Shown: positions 16,424-24,507 of the stretch, one piece after another
Position numbering within the stretch: the first letter of the stretch is position 1
Layout of the letters: each line of letters opens with the position of its first letter
Origin: Brevibacillus borstelensis
Lineage (GTDB): Bacteria > Bacillota > Bacilli > Brevibacillales > Brevibacillaceae
Direction: 5' to 3'
Assembly: GCF_003710865.1 (NCBI RefSeq)
Contig: NZ_RHHO01000039.1
Span: 113,537 to 177,536, forward strand
DNA length: 64,000 bases
The notes under the pieces: generated by a model
Database searches by the model: none
Seen by the model: only the letters and a program-made list of their open reading frames with translations
Told to the model about the DNA's origin: nothing
Program-made: the position numbers and the translations under genes

Positions 16424-17362
16424 ATGCATCCAATCATTCCGATGGAACCGATCAGCTGCGAAACAATCCCCGAAGGGCCGAACTGGATAGCCCAGGTTAA
16501 ATGGGATGGGGTCCGAATTGTTACCTACTTTGACGGACAGGAAACGCGTTTGTTCAACCGGAGAAAAAATGAGCGGACAATCCAATTTCCGGAGCTTGCT
16601 GACATACAAACATACTGCAAAGCTCGCTCCGTAATCCTGGATGGAGAAGTCATCGCATTAGGGTCTGACGGAAAACCGTCATTTCATGAAGTGATGCGGC
16701 GGGATGGCATTCGGCGACCGGAAAAAGTCAGTCAGGCACAAAAGGCGGTTCCGATTACCTACATGATCTTTGATGTGATTTTCCTGGATGGCGAGTGGAT
16801 TATCAATCGTTCGTTGCGTGAACGCATGGGCCTGCTGTCGGAAATCATCATGCCAAATGAGCACGTCCAATTGGTTCCTGGCAATGACAATGGCCAGGCT
16901 TTGTATGATGTTATCCAGCAGCATGGGATGGAAGGCATAGTCATGAAAGATCTGAACAGCAAATATGTCATTGGCGGCAAAGAGAAGCAGTGGCAAAAGA
17001 AAAAATATTACCGGGACACCATCGCAGTTGTTGGGGGAGTGACACTCCGCGATAACATCGTAAATGCCCTTCTTTTGGGGTTGTATGATCAAGAGGGGCA
17101 TTTATTTTACATTGGCCATGCGGGAACAGGCAGATTCACTCAAAGCGACTGGAGGGCCCTTACAGAAAGGATAGCGCCTTTGACGCAACAGAATTCACCC
17201 TTTGCCAACAAACCATCGAGAGTCAAAGGAGCTGTCTGGTTGACGCCAAAGATCACGGTGAAGGTCCAATTTGCCGAGTGGACAGAGGGATACACACTGC
17301 GACAGCCCAGTATTCAAGCGGTTGTTGATGTACCTGCTGATCACTGTGTTTTGGAGAGTTGA
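16424..17362 (+). CDS. ATP-dependent DNA ligase (LigD-type ligase domain, stand-alone)
   Basis: A 312-residue ligase that seals nicks by an AMP-lysine intermediate. The nucleotidyl-transfer motifs are in order: motif I VKWDGVR with catalytic Lys26, motif Ia RRKNERT-like NRRKNER, motif III ITYMIFDVIFLDG, motif IV MEGIVMKDLNSKY, then WQKKKYYRD (motif V), and a C-terminal OB fold ending ARVQFAEWTEG-like VKVQFAEWTEGYTLRQP. Size and motifs match the ligase domain of bacterial LigD or small Ku-associated ligases. With the polymerase at 8650 and Ku at 18394 it completes an NHEJ set. Start is ATG 16424 with GAGGTGAAAGG. Confidence 0.9.
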   Translation: MHPIIPMEPISCETIPEGPNWIAQVKWDGVRIVTYFDGQETRLFNRRKNERTIQFPELADIQTYCKARSVILDGEVIALGSDGKPSFHEVMRRDGIRRPEKVSQAQKAVPITYMIFDVIFLDGEWIINRSLRERMGLLSEIIMPNEHVQLVPGNDNGQALYDVIQQHGMEGIVMKDLNSKYVIGGKEKQWQKKKYYRDTIAVVGGVTLRDNIVNALLLGLYDQEGHLFYIGHAGTGRFTQSDWRALTERIAPLTQQNSPFANKPSRVKGAVWLTPKITVKVQFAEWTEGYTLRQPSIQAVVDVPADHCVLES

Positions 17363-17497
17363 AAAATTGACCAAGGCCAACATAGTTTCCCCCCCTCTAC
17401 GATCATGGGTCAGACTAAAACTGTTTCTGTAGACCCACACGAACCGGGTCTGATACGATGAAGATCGCTTGAAATGGATTGTATTGGAGTGGTTCGG

Positions 17498-18376
17498 ATG
17501 GATGTTTACGCAAATTTAAAGCAGGGAGAACGCGGGGTGTGGATCAGTATCGCCGCGTACATTTTCTGTTCGATCATAAAAGTTGTCGTTGCCTTGTTTG
17601 CCGACTCGGAGGCGCTTCTGGCTGACGGATTGAACAACACGACGGATGTGATAGCATCCATTGCTGTTTTGATTGGACTTCGAATCGCCCGCAAGCCGCC
17701 GGATAAAGATCATCCCTACGGGCATTTCCGGGCAGAGACGATCTCTTCGATGGTCGCTTCCTTCATTATGTTTGCGGTCGGAATTGAAGTGTTGACGAGG
17801 GCCGTGCCATCCCTGTTCAATCCGGAGGTGCAGGCGCCCGATATGGTGGCTGCATGGGTGGCGCTGGGCTCTGCTGTGGTGATGCTGGCTGTTTACCGTT
17901 ACAACATCCGTTTGGCCAAATTGATTGACAGTCAAGCTGTAGCTGCTGCTGCGCAGGACAACCGCTCCGACGCATGGGTGAGCATCGGTACTTTTGTGGG
18001 GATTGCCGGGGCCCAGTTCCAACTCCATTGGCTGGACCCGCTGGCAGCGCTTGTAGTCGGCGTGATCATCCTGAAAACTGCGTGGGAGATTTTCAGAGAA
18101 GCCGCCCACCGTCTCACCGATGGATTTGACTACGGTGAATTGGAGGTCCTGCGTAACACGATTTCACAAATACCCGGTGTCGCCGAGATCAAAGACATCA
18201 AAGCCCGATACCTGGGAAGCAGTGTAATCGTCGACGCCGTTATTCATGTCGATCCGGACCTGAATGTTTTGGAGAGCCATGTCATTACAGAAGAGATTGA
18301 GAAACACATGAAGGAAAAACACAAGATCGGGACCGTGCACATTCATATTGAGCCGGATGAACGGCTGGCCAGATAA
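17498..18376 (+). CDS. Cation diffusion facilitator (divalent metal/H+ antiporter)
   Basis: A 292-residue CDF exporter with six hydrophobic helices and a cytoplasmic C-terminal ferredoxin-like domain (about 210-290, ending in HIGTVHIHIEPDE-like GTVHIHIEPDE). Metal-site motifs are ADGLNNTTD in helix 2, HPYGHFRAE after it and DNRSDAWVS in helix 5. The Asn/Asp-rich site without the zinc-type His suggests iron or manganese rather than zinc, as in B. subtilis MneP/MneS, but this is inference. Start is ATG 17498 (MDVYANL) with GGAGTGG; an earlier in-frame start at 17474 is unsupported. Confidence 0.88.
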   Translation: MDVYANLKQGERGVWISIAAYIFCSIIKVVVALFADSEALLADGLNNTTDVIASIAVLIGLRIARKPPDKDHPYGHFRAETISSMVASFIMFAVGIEVLTRAVPSLFNPEVQAPDMVAAWVALGSAVVMLAVYRYNIRLAKLIDSQAVAAAAQDNRSDAWVSIGTFVGIAGAQFQLHWLDPLAALVVGVIILKTAWEIFREAAHRLTDGFDYGELEVLRNTISQIPGVAEIKDIKARYLGSSVIVDAVIHVDPDLNVLESHVITEEIEKHMKEKHKIGTVHIHIEPDERLAR

Positions 18377-18382
18377 ACAAGG

Positions 18383-18415
18383 GCAGAGACGGGTCAGGAC
18401 GTTTCTGCTTTTTTT
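18383..18415. terminator. Terminator shared by the CDF gene and overlapping the end of ku
   Basis: GCAGAGACG (18383-18391) pairs with CGTTTCTGC (18400-18408), followed by seven T on the plus strand. The ku stop codon (18394-18396) lies in its loop. Confidence 0.75.
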
Positions 18416-19326
18416 CTGCGCAGTTTTTTTGTTGTCGTTGTCGCGGCGGTCGGCTTTTCGGGGCTTTTGCGTTCGGGCTTGATTCCAGGCTGCTTCTTGA
18501 CTCCTGCTGGAGGGGCTGGCGTTGGATGCGGCTCCAATTTTGCCGGAGTGGCCTGATCTCCAGTCGCCGCCAAGCTTTCTCGGAGCGCCTGCATCAGATC
18601 GACGACGTTGGCGCGCGGCGCAGCGGGAGCCACGGCAATTTCTTTTCCTTCCTTTTTCTTTTCGATCAGCGCCTGCAGGCTGCTTCGATACTCATCTTTG
18701 TACTTGCCCGGCTCAAAAGCTGTCGTCATATTATTGATCAGCTCGGCAGCCATCCTCAGTTCATTTTCCGCCAGCGCCACATCAGCTTCTGGAAGCGCAG
18801 GCACCTGAGCTACCGGGCGCACCTCATCAGGATAAAAGATCGTTTCCATCATGATGCAGTGCTCATAGAGGCGAATGACAGCGAGACTTTCCTTGTTTCT
18901 CATGGTCACCCGGGCTATCGCGATTTTTCCCGTTTCCTTCATCGCTGCCCGCAACAGGGAGTAAGCCTTGTCCCCGGTTTCTTGTGGCGAAAGGAAGTAG
19001 CTTTTGTCAAAATAAACCGGATCAATCTCGGTCAAGTCGACAAAATCTACAATTTCGATGGCTCTGCGCGTTTCGGGAGTAATGGCTTCCAGATCCTCGT
19101 CTTGAATAATGACGTAATTTCCTTTTTCATACTCAAAACCGCGAACGATGTCTTCGGCACCCACTTCTTTTTCGCAATGCGGACACATTTTCGTATACCG
19201 GATCGGTGTATGGCATTCCTTGTGAAGCTGGCGAAAACGGACATCCCTTTCTTCAGTTGCAGTAAACATTCGCACAGGTATGTTGACCAGTCCGAAGCTG
19301 ATCGACCCCTTCCAGACGGTATGCAC
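18394..19326 (-). CDS. ykoV: Ku protein, NHEJ end-binding factor
   Basis: A 310-residue bacterial Ku homologue that binds double-strand DNA ends as a homodimer and recruits the ligase. It begins with the family signature VWKGSISFGLVNIPVRM (4-20), has the CxxC pair CPHCEKEV near residue 50 and SYFLSPQ(E) in the beta-barrel core. The C-terminus (about 245-310) is a Lys/Pro/Thr-rich tail, ending KKLRRKKAETS, typical of long Ku proteins that also bind DNA through the tail. Start is a GTG with GGGGGA upstream. It is convergent with the CDF gene and about 1 kb from the ligase gene, on the other strand. Confidence 0.95.
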   Translation of the reverse strand: MHTVWKGSISFGLVNIPVRMFTATEERDVRFRQLHKECHTPIRYTKMCPHCEKEVGAEDIVRGFEYEKGNYVIIQDEDLEAITPETRRAIEIVDFVDLTEIDPVYFDKSYFLSPQETGDKAYSLLRAAMKETGKIAIARVTMRNKESLAVIRLYEHCIMMETIFYPDEVRPVAQVPALPEADVALAENELRMAAELINNMTTAFEPGKYKDEYRSSLQALIEKKKEGKEIAVAPAAPRANVVDLMQALRESLAATGDQATPAKLEPHPTPAPPAGVKKQPGIKPERKSPEKPTAATTTTKKLRRKKAETS

Positions 19327-19437
19327 GAAAATCCCCCTTTTTTGCTCTTGTTACGTTAGTATCCGCATGTTTTGATCGGATCGGGTAGGGAAAAGAAGGC
19401 GATTTGCGCCGTTGTGGGAGCAGCGCTTTTTTCCATA

Positions 19438-19467
19438 GAAAAAGCCAGCCTTCGCTTTCAGGCTGGC
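19438..19467 (-). terminator. Terminator of the 47-residue gene
   Basis: GCCAGCCT (19444-19451) pairs with AGGCTGGC (19460-19467); on the minus strand it is followed by TTTTTC. It begins nine bases after the small gene's stop codon. Confidence 0.8.
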
Positions 19468-19475
19468 CTGTTTGC

Positions 19476-19619
19476 TTATTGTCCGTGCTTGACGATGTCC
19501 GATTGATCTGCTGCGGACTGCATGAGGCGAGCTTCTTCCTTGCCTGTTCCTGTCCGGTCAGCGCGTGACTGAGCCGCTGCAGCCTCCTGCTTTTGCTTCG
19601 ATGGAAGTTTTTCAGCCAT
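19476..19619 (-). CDS. Small hydrophilic protein, 47 aa
   Basis: Reads MAEKLPSKQKQEAAAAQSRA... and ends ...SDIVKHGQ: 47 residues rich in Ala, Gln, Lys and Glu, with no hydrophobic core. The gene has its own ribosome site (GGAGGGATG, seven bases before the ATG at 19617-19619) and its own terminator, so it is likely real. The composition is like that of minor small acid-soluble or spore-associated peptides of Bacillales, but I see no motif that proves it. It lies downstream of a structured RNA element on the same strand and between ku and the conserved rsmD block. Confidence 0.65.
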   Translation of the reverse strand: MAEKLPSKQKQEAAAAQSRADRTGTGKEEARLMQSAADQSDIVKHGQ

Positions 19620-19669
19620 GTTTCATCCCTCCAGTACACGAAACTGGCGTTAGTGTGCCCTGCAGACAG

Positions 19670-19699
19670 AAAAAAAACCTCACCGCAAATGCAGTGAGG
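19670..19699 (-). terminator. Strong terminator following the structured RNA element
   Basis: On the minus strand GCCTCAC-type stem: GTGAGG (19694-19699 complement) pairs with 19678-19683, extended by two GC pairs past a 1x1 mismatch, loop AAAT/ATTT, then eight T (19670-19677). No ordinary gene lies upstream of it on this strand. Confidence 0.75.
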
Positions 19700-19701
19700 C
19701 A

Positions 19702-19778
19702 GCAGTCCATCTCTCCCTGTTCGGGAGCGGTGGCACGGAATGCTCCTATCAGACACGCCGTGCGCGAGTAGGAACTGC
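19702..19778 (-). ncRNA. Candidate structured RNA with pseudoknot (small RNA or leader)
   Basis: Four helices can be drawn by eye. An outer helix GCAGT/ACTGC (19702-19706 with 19774-19778) encloses a hairpin CTCCC-tgttc-GGGAG (19713-19727) and two interleaved helices, GCACGG with CCGTGC (19733-19738 with 19758-19763) and TCCTA with TAGGA (19744-19748 with 19769-19773). The last two cross, forming an H-type pseudoknot. On the minus strand the element is followed at once by a strong terminator, then by the 47-residue gene 50 bases later. It could be a free small RNA or a riboswitch-like leader. I could not match it to a known class. Confidence 0.5.
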
Positions 19779-19817
19779 TTTTCAATTATGGGAGAGGAGA
19801 AACCGGAGGAAGAGCTT

Positions 19818-19937
19818 ATGGGGAAACGTAAGTCTTCTCCGCGGTTGTCAGCGACACCGTTGCGTCGCTATCCATATTCTTTTCCAGTGGAGGTGCGTTT
19901 TATTCAGCATCTGCGAAAAAATTTTCCATCTGAATAA
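19818..19937 (+). CDS. Possible small basic protein, 39 aa
   Basis: Reads MGKRKSSPRLSATPLRRYPY... and ends ...LRKNFPSE: 39 residues, strongly basic, with CGGAGGAAGAG directly before the ATG at 19818. An in-frame ATG at 19788 would add ten acidic residues but would use the ribosome site as coding sequence. It is divergent from the structured RNA element. The only evidence is the ribosome site and an uninterrupted short frame, so it may not be expressed. Function unknown. Confidence 0.4.
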   Translation: MGKRKSSPRLSATPLRRYPYSFPVEVRFIQHLRKNFPSE

Positions 19938-20020
19938 TTTTACCGGCCTAGGCCGTTGTGATAGTATGAAATCATTCTCAACCAAGAGGAATAAAACCAG
20001 ACTGCAAAGGTGAATGGCTT

Positions 20021-20662
20021 ATGCGCGTAATTTCAGGTGAACACAGGGGACGAAAGCTGGTGGCGGTGCCCGGAAAAGGGACCCGTCCGACTACTGACAA
20101 GATAAAAGAGTCCATCTTCAATATGATTGGTCCTTATTTCTCGGGCGGAATTGCTCTTGATTTGTACGCAGGTACAGGCGGTTTGGGGATTGAGGCGTTA
20201 AGCCGGGGAATCGAGCGATGCGTATTTGTGGAAAGGGATCCCAAGGCCTTTTCCGTCGTCAAACAGAACGTAGCCGCCTGCCGGCTGGAGGAGAGGGCCG
20301 AGCTGTACCGTAACGATGCGGGCAGAGCATTAAAGCAGCTCTTTAAAAGGAAGATCGCCTTCGATGTTGTTTTTCTCGATCCACCTTATGCCCATCAGCA
20401 TATCGCCGAGGAGATCATGCAGATGCAGGAGGGAGGACTGCTCGCGGAAGGAGCCTGGATCGTCGCCGAACACGACAGCGCCATCCGCTTGCCCGACGTG
20501 ATTGGCGAATGCTGTCTTGACCGCACGTCTACATATGGTGAAACGACGATTACCATCTACCGCTTCGAACCGGGCGGCCCGACGGATCAAAAGCAGGAGC
20601 AAGAGCAAACGGACGAACTTGAACCAAAAGCTGCATCGGAAAGTGACCAGCAGCCGGAATGA
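20021..20662 (+). CDS. rsmD: 16S rRNA (guanine(966)-N(2))-methyltransferase RsmD
   Basis: A 213-residue SAM-dependent methyltransferase that modifies G966 of 16S rRNA. It begins [13 protein letters not shown], has the SAM site [19 protein letters not shown] (motif I) and the catalytic VVFLDPPY (motif IV). The last ~25 residues are a low-complexity Gln/Glu tail beyond the usual family end. It is followed by coaD 31 bases later; rsmD-coaD pairing is conserved in Firmicutes. Confidence 0.94.
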   Translation: MRVISGEHRGRKLVAVPGKGTRPTTDKIKESIFNMIGPYFSGGIALDLYAGTGGLGIEALSRGIERCVFVERDPKAFSVVKQNVAACRLEERAELYRNDAGRALKQLFKRKIAFDVVFLDPPYAHQHIAEEIMQMQEGGLLAEGAWIVAEHDSAIRLPDVIGECCLDRTSTYGETTITIYRFEPGGPTDQKQEQEQTDELEPKAASESDQQPE

Positions 20663-20693
20663 TTCTACAACTACGCAAAGGGGCAGGAAATCT

Positions 20694-21176
20694 ATGAGGA
20701 TTGCCGTATGTTCGGGAAGCTTCGATCCAGTAACGAACGGACACCTCGACATCATAGCGCGAGGTGCCCGGATATTCGACAAAGTAATCGTTGCTGTACT
20801 GAATAACTCGCAAAAGCAGTCGTTGTTTACCGTAGAGGAACGGGTAGAAATGCTGGAGCTGTCGACCGCACACCTGCCTAATGTCGAAGTCGATTCCTTC
20901 AGTGGACTTTTGATGGACTACATGCGCAAACAGAAGGCAAGCGTTATCCTCCGCGGTCTGCGCTCAAATGCGGATTTTGACTATGAAATGCCAATCGCGG
21001 CGGCCAACAAAACGCTTGGCGAGGATGTAGAGACGATGTTTCTTTTGACCAACCCGCAGTATGCCTACCTGAGCTCCAGCATCGTCAGGGAATTGGCCAA
21101 ATACCGCGCAAGCGTTAAAGGGCTGGTGCCGCCCCCGGTAGAGGATGCGCTGGCGAAAAAATTTGCCGGCAAGTGA
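20694..21176 (+). CDS. coaD: Phosphopantetheine adenylyltransferase
   Basis: A 160-residue enzyme that joins ATP and 4'-phosphopantetheine to give dephospho-CoA, the next-to-last step of coenzyme A synthesis. Signature residues are [16 protein letters not shown] at 6-21 (the TxGH nucleotidyl motif), the [12 protein letters not shown] segment and the ISSTxVRE-like [11 protein letters not shown] near the C-terminus. Start is ATG 20694 with AAAGGGGCAGGAAAT upstream; the frame is open further upstream inside rsmD but that is not coding. The length fits the family exactly. Confidence 0.96.
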   Translation: MRIAVCSGSFDPVTNGHLDIIARGARIFDKVIVAVLNNSQKQSLFTVEERVEMLELSTAHLPNVEVDSFSGLLMDYMRKQKASVILRGLRSNADFDYEMPIAAANKTLGEDVETMFLLTNPQYAYLSSSIVRELAKYRASVKGLVPPPVEDALAKKFAGK

Positions 21177-21206
21177 CACCTTCTCCGTTGATTTCTTGCC
21201 TCCGGT

Positions 21207-22439
21207 TTATTGCGGCTTGTGGCCTTTCGTGCCGCGCAACAAAAAGCTGAGCAGCAGCAGAACACACAGGAGAGCTCCTGCTGCGAGGCCGGAATGAAGC
21301 AAGGAATCCCACCAGCTCACGACAGGCACGCCGGAGGTCGTCGGCATAAACACCGGGACGTCTCTTTCGGAAAACCAGGTAGAAGCAGCCGTTAACGGTT
21401 TCCAGCAGAAAAAGGCCAGTAAAGCGGAGAGGCCGGCGTGAATGACCCGAGCGATCAGATACGGAGCAACGCGGATGTCCGTTTCGCTGAGGATGCTTGC
21501 CACTTGAGCGTGCACGCTGAGCCCACCCCACGAAATAATGGCGCTGGCAACGACCGCTTTCCAGATCATAGGTACGGAAGAGCTGACGACGCTCACTCCT
21601 TGAGCACCCAGCGTGACCTCAAACAAACCGGCAATAATTCCGGAGGAGAAGGCCGAAGGGACGCCCAGAGGACCGAGAAACACGGCGAGCAGACTGCTTA
21701 AAAATCGGGTCAGCTCAATCGTGGCGAACAACTGAATCAGGACGGAAAAGACGATGATAAACCCGCCGATCATCAGCAAAGTATGGAGGGCTGATTGAAC
21801 CGCCTCTCCCATTAGCCGCCCGAATGGCCGACGGTCCCGAATACGGGCCCGGTGCATCGCCTGCAAGGCTCGAAGCGGCAGGGGCAGGCGATTTTTTTCC
21901 AAAGGTCTGCTGGATGGGGCAAAAGGCGAGTAAAACCGGTATATCACCCCCAACAGCAAAGCGGACGCGTAATGGCTGAAGGCGAGGACAAAACCGAACT
22001 GTTCACTGTGGAAAAAGCCTATGGAGACTGCCCCGATGACAAACAGGGGGTCGCCTGTCGTCGTGAACGAGACCAGTCTTTCTCCTTCTGCCTGCGTTAT
22101 GCTTCCTTGTTCCCGCAGTCTGGTTGTCAGCTTGGCTGCGACCGGATACCCGGAAGCGAATCCCATCGTAAGCACAAAGCCGCCCGTCCCCGGAACGTTA
22201 AAGAGGGGGCGCATCAAAGGCTCTAACAAAACGCCTGCGAAGTGGACGACACCTACGCCCATCAGAATTTCAGACAATACGATAAATGGCAAAGTGGATG
22301 GGAAGACAATCTCCCACCATACTTTCAAGCCCCGGATCGCCGCCTCGAAGGACGTCTGCGGATGGGAGACCAGAATGATGACCAGAGCGATCGCTGAACA
22401 AGCGTATAACAATGTGAGAATGGGAGAGCGGCGTGTCAT
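21207..22439 (-). CDS. ylbJ: Sporulation integral membrane protein YlbJ
   Basis: A 410-residue polytopic membrane protein with about nine hydrophobic segments and Gate-type repeats (FPSTLPFIVLSEILMG in the first half; IISWGGLSVHAQVASI in the second). YlbJ is needed for full spore formation in B. subtilis. Gene order (coaD, ylbJ on the opposite strand, ylbK, ylbL) is the same as in B. subtilis. Start is ATG 22439 (MTRRSPIL) with AGGAGGTAGCC upstream, giving the family length; the frame extends upstream to 22841 but overlaps the next promoter region. Confidence 0.92.
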   Translation of the reverse strand: MTRRSPILTLLYACSAIALVIILVSHPQTSFEAAIRGLKVWWEIVFPSTLPFIVLSEILMGVGVVHFAGVLLEPLMRPLFNVPGTGGFVLTMGFASGYPVAAKLTTRLREQGSITQAEGERLVSFTTTGDPLFVIGAVSIGFFHSEQFGFVLAFSHYASALLLGVIYRFYSPFAPSSRPLEKNRLPLPLRALQAMHRARIRDRRPFGRLMGEAVQSALHTLLMIGGFIIVFSVLIQLFATIELTRFLSSLLAVFLGPLGVPSAFSSGIIAGLFEVTLGAQGVSVVSSSVPMIWKAVVASAIISWGGLSVHAQVASILSETDIRVAPYLIARVIHAGLSALLAFFCWKPLTAASTWFSERDVPVFMPTTSGVPVVSWWDSLLHSGLAAGALLCVLLLLSFLLRGTKGHKPQ

Positions 22440-22565
22440 GGCTACCTCCTGTCCTGCAGCTAGATAGTACATGTCTACGTGAGGAAGGACAAAACTATTC
22501 GCCTGCGTTGTTTGCATGAAAAGTTTGGCGATCGGCCACATACGCTTGAAAAGGGGGATGTGGAC

Positions 22566-23363
22566 ATGGAAAAGAGAAGGAAACCAAAGATAGGGCTTGC
22601 CCTGGGATCGGGGGGCGCGCGGGGATTTGCCCATATCGGCGTCCTCAAGGTATTTGAAGCCCATGGCATCAAGATCGATATGCTGGCGGGAAGCAGTATG
22701 GGCAGTCTGATTGCGGCAGTTTACGCCAACGGCATTGAGCCGCATATGATGGAAAAGCTGGCCCTCAACCTGAAGCGCAAGCATTGGCTCGATCTGACGG
22801 TACCGAGCCTTGGCTTTGTGACGGGCGAGAAAATCAAGCAATTAATTCGGTTGCTGACACACGGGAAAAGAATTGAGGAACTGCAAAGGGAGCTTGCCAT
22901 CGTGGCGACAGACATCGAGACGGGAGAGCGGGTCGTGTTTCAGGAAGGCCCGGTCGATCAGGCTGTCCGTGCCAGCATCTCCATTCCGGGCATTTTTGTA
23001 CCGGAGCGGGTGGACGGAAGGCTGCTGGTGGACGGCGGGGTCATCGACCGTGTCCCCATCACGGTCATCCGCGACATGGGAGCTGATCTGGTCATCGCCG
23101 TTGATGTCGCGCTGTTTGATACGCCGATGAAAGTAACGACCATTTTTGATGTCATCGCCCAGACAATCGACGTGATGGAGCGGGAGATTTTGCGCCATCG
23201 AATCCTCTCAGCCGATCTCGTAATTCGCCCCGATGTTGGACACTATAGCAGTATCGCGTATACAGGAATAGAAGAGATTATTGCGCTCGGAGAACAGGCG
23301 GCACTGGAATACGTAGACAAAATTCAGGAAATGATCGCGAACTGGGGGCAGGAGAATGAGTGA
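22566..23363 (+). CDS. ylbK: Patatin-like phospholipase/esterase (YlbK/RssA family)
   Basis: A 265-residue patatin-fold hydrolase. The oxyanion loop GSGGARGFAH (14-23), the nucleophile elbow GSSMG with Ser44, and the catalytic Asp in VDGGVID are all present, so the enzyme should be active on lipid esters; the true substrate is unknown. Start is ATG 22566, preceded by GGGGGATG; an upstream open frame from 22479 lacks support. It overlaps ylbL by 8 bases. Confidence 0.9.
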   Translation: MEKRRKPKIGLALGSGGARGFAHIGVLKVFEAHGIKIDMLAGSSMGSLIAAVYANGIEPHMMEKLALNLKRKHWLDLTVPSLGFVTGEKIKQLIRLLTHGKRIEELQRELAIVATDIETGERVVFQEGPVDQAVRASISIPGIFVPERVDGRLLVDGGVIDRVPITVIRDMGADLVIAVDVALFDTPMKVTTIFDVIAQTIDVMEREILRHRILSADLVIRPDVGHYSSIAYTGIEEIIALGEQAALEYVDKIQEMIANWGQENE

Positions 23364-24423
23364 AGAAAGAATAACGACACACCGGAGTGCCAGTGGGCGA
23401 AACGGCTTTGCCCGCTGGCTGATGGTTGTAATCCCGGTTGCCCTGGGGTTGTTATTTTTTGTACCTACGCCGTATTATGTTACAAGACCTGGCTCTGCTA
23501 TTGAGCTGGCCCCGATGATCGATGTCGAAGGCGGGGAAAAAGACGAGACCGGTGCCTTTATGCTGACGACCGTGCGGATGGGAGAGGCCAATCTTGCCTG
23601 GTATTTGTACGCGCAGCTCTCCCCGGATGCCGAGCTGATGGAAAAAGAGCTGGTTGTCGGCAAAGGGGAAAGCAACGAGGACTTTACCAGACGCGAGCTT
23701 GCGGTCATGGACAACTCGCAAAAAATTGCGGAGGCTGTCGCTTTCCGGATGGCAGGATACGACGTGAAGGTGGAAAATCAGGGCGTCTGGGTGATGGGCA
23801 CGGTTGACAACATGCCGGCCAAAAATGTGCTGAAAATAGGGGATGTTATCACCTCAGTAGACGGGAAGAAAATGTCCCGAAAAGAGGACTTGCTCGGGTA
23901 TTTGTCAGAAAAACGCAAGGGGGATTCCGTCGAGATCGAGTTTACGCGGGACGGCAAGAAGCAAAAGCAGACACTGGTTCTCGATCAATTGCCCCAATCG
24001 AAAAATGCCGGGATCGGCATCCGGCCCGAAGACAAGCAGGAAATTATCGTGCCCAATCGGGTGACGATCTCTTCCGAGGGCATTGGAGGCCCTTCCGCCG
24101 GGTTGATGATGACGCTGGAGATATATGATCAGCTCAATACGGAAATGGATCTGACCCGCGGCTATCAAATAGCAGGGACGGGGACGATTTCGCTCGACGG
24201 CACTGTGGGACGAATCGGAGGAATCAACCACAAAATTGTCGCTGCAGACAAGGCAGGAGCAGAGATCTTTTTTGCACCGCAGGATGATCAGGGACCGATC
24301 TCCAATTACGAGGAAGCGCTGGCTACGGCAAAACGAATCGGAACCTCGATGAAAGTAGTGCCAGTCCGTACAGTGGAGGATGCACTTGTTTACCTTCGTT
24401 CTCAGCCTCTGAAAAAATCTTGA
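23356..24423 (+). CDS. ylbL: PDZ-Lon-type membrane protease (YlbL)
   Basis: A 355-residue protein with an N-terminal membrane anchor (WLMVVIPVALGLLFF, about 21-35), a PDZ domain (about 135-210, MPAKNVLKIGDVITSVDG) and a C-terminal Lon-type Ser-Lys protease domain. The catalytic Ser lies in GIGGPSAGLMM and the Lys in VAADKAGAEIFFAP. In B. subtilis YlbL (DdcP) degrades the DNA-damage division inhibitor YneA outside the membrane. The gene is coupled to ylbK by an 8-base overlap. Confidence 0.93.
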   Translation: MSEERITTHRSASGRNGFARWLMVVIPVALGLLFFVPTPYYVTRPGSAIELAPMIDVEGGEKDETGAFMLTTVRMGEANLAWYLYAQLSPDAELMEKELVVGKGESNEDFTRRELAVMDNSQKIAEAVAFRMAGYDVKVENQGVWVMGTVDNMPAKNVLKIGDVITSVDGKKMSRKEDLLGYLSEKRKGDSVEIEFTRDGKKQKQTLVLDQLPQSKNAGIGIRPEDKQEIIVPNRVTISSEGIGGPSAGLMMTLEIYDQLNTEMDLTRGYQIAGTGTISLDGTVGRIGGINHKIVAADKAGAEIFFAPQDDQGPISNYEEALATAKRIGTSMKVVPVRTVEDALVYLRSQPLKKS

Positions 24424-24449
24424 GCGGACTTGCTGTCAAGGAAAAATGG

Positions 24450-24478
24450 TTGACAAAGAAAAACCCAGATTATATAAT
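24450..24478 (+). promoter_or_regulatory. Consensus sigma-A promoter of ylbN-rpmF
   Basis: TTGACA (24450-24455), exactly 17 bases, TATAAT (24473-24478). Both hexamers are perfect. Transcription should begin near 24485, just before the yceD/ylbN start at 24508. Confidence 0.85.
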
Positions 24479-24507
24479 CATCCTTGTTGTGCATGAGGTG
24501 AAAAGCC

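Noticed and set aside
19701..19780. Possible 5S rRNA or T-box on the plus strand (GCGCGAGTAGGAACTGC resembles the 5S 3' end; GGTGGCACGG resembles a T-box core)
   Set aside because: The rest of the 5S sequence is missing, the T-box core is not exact and no aminoacyl or amino acid gene follows. The minus-strand pseudoknot with a terminator explains the region better.
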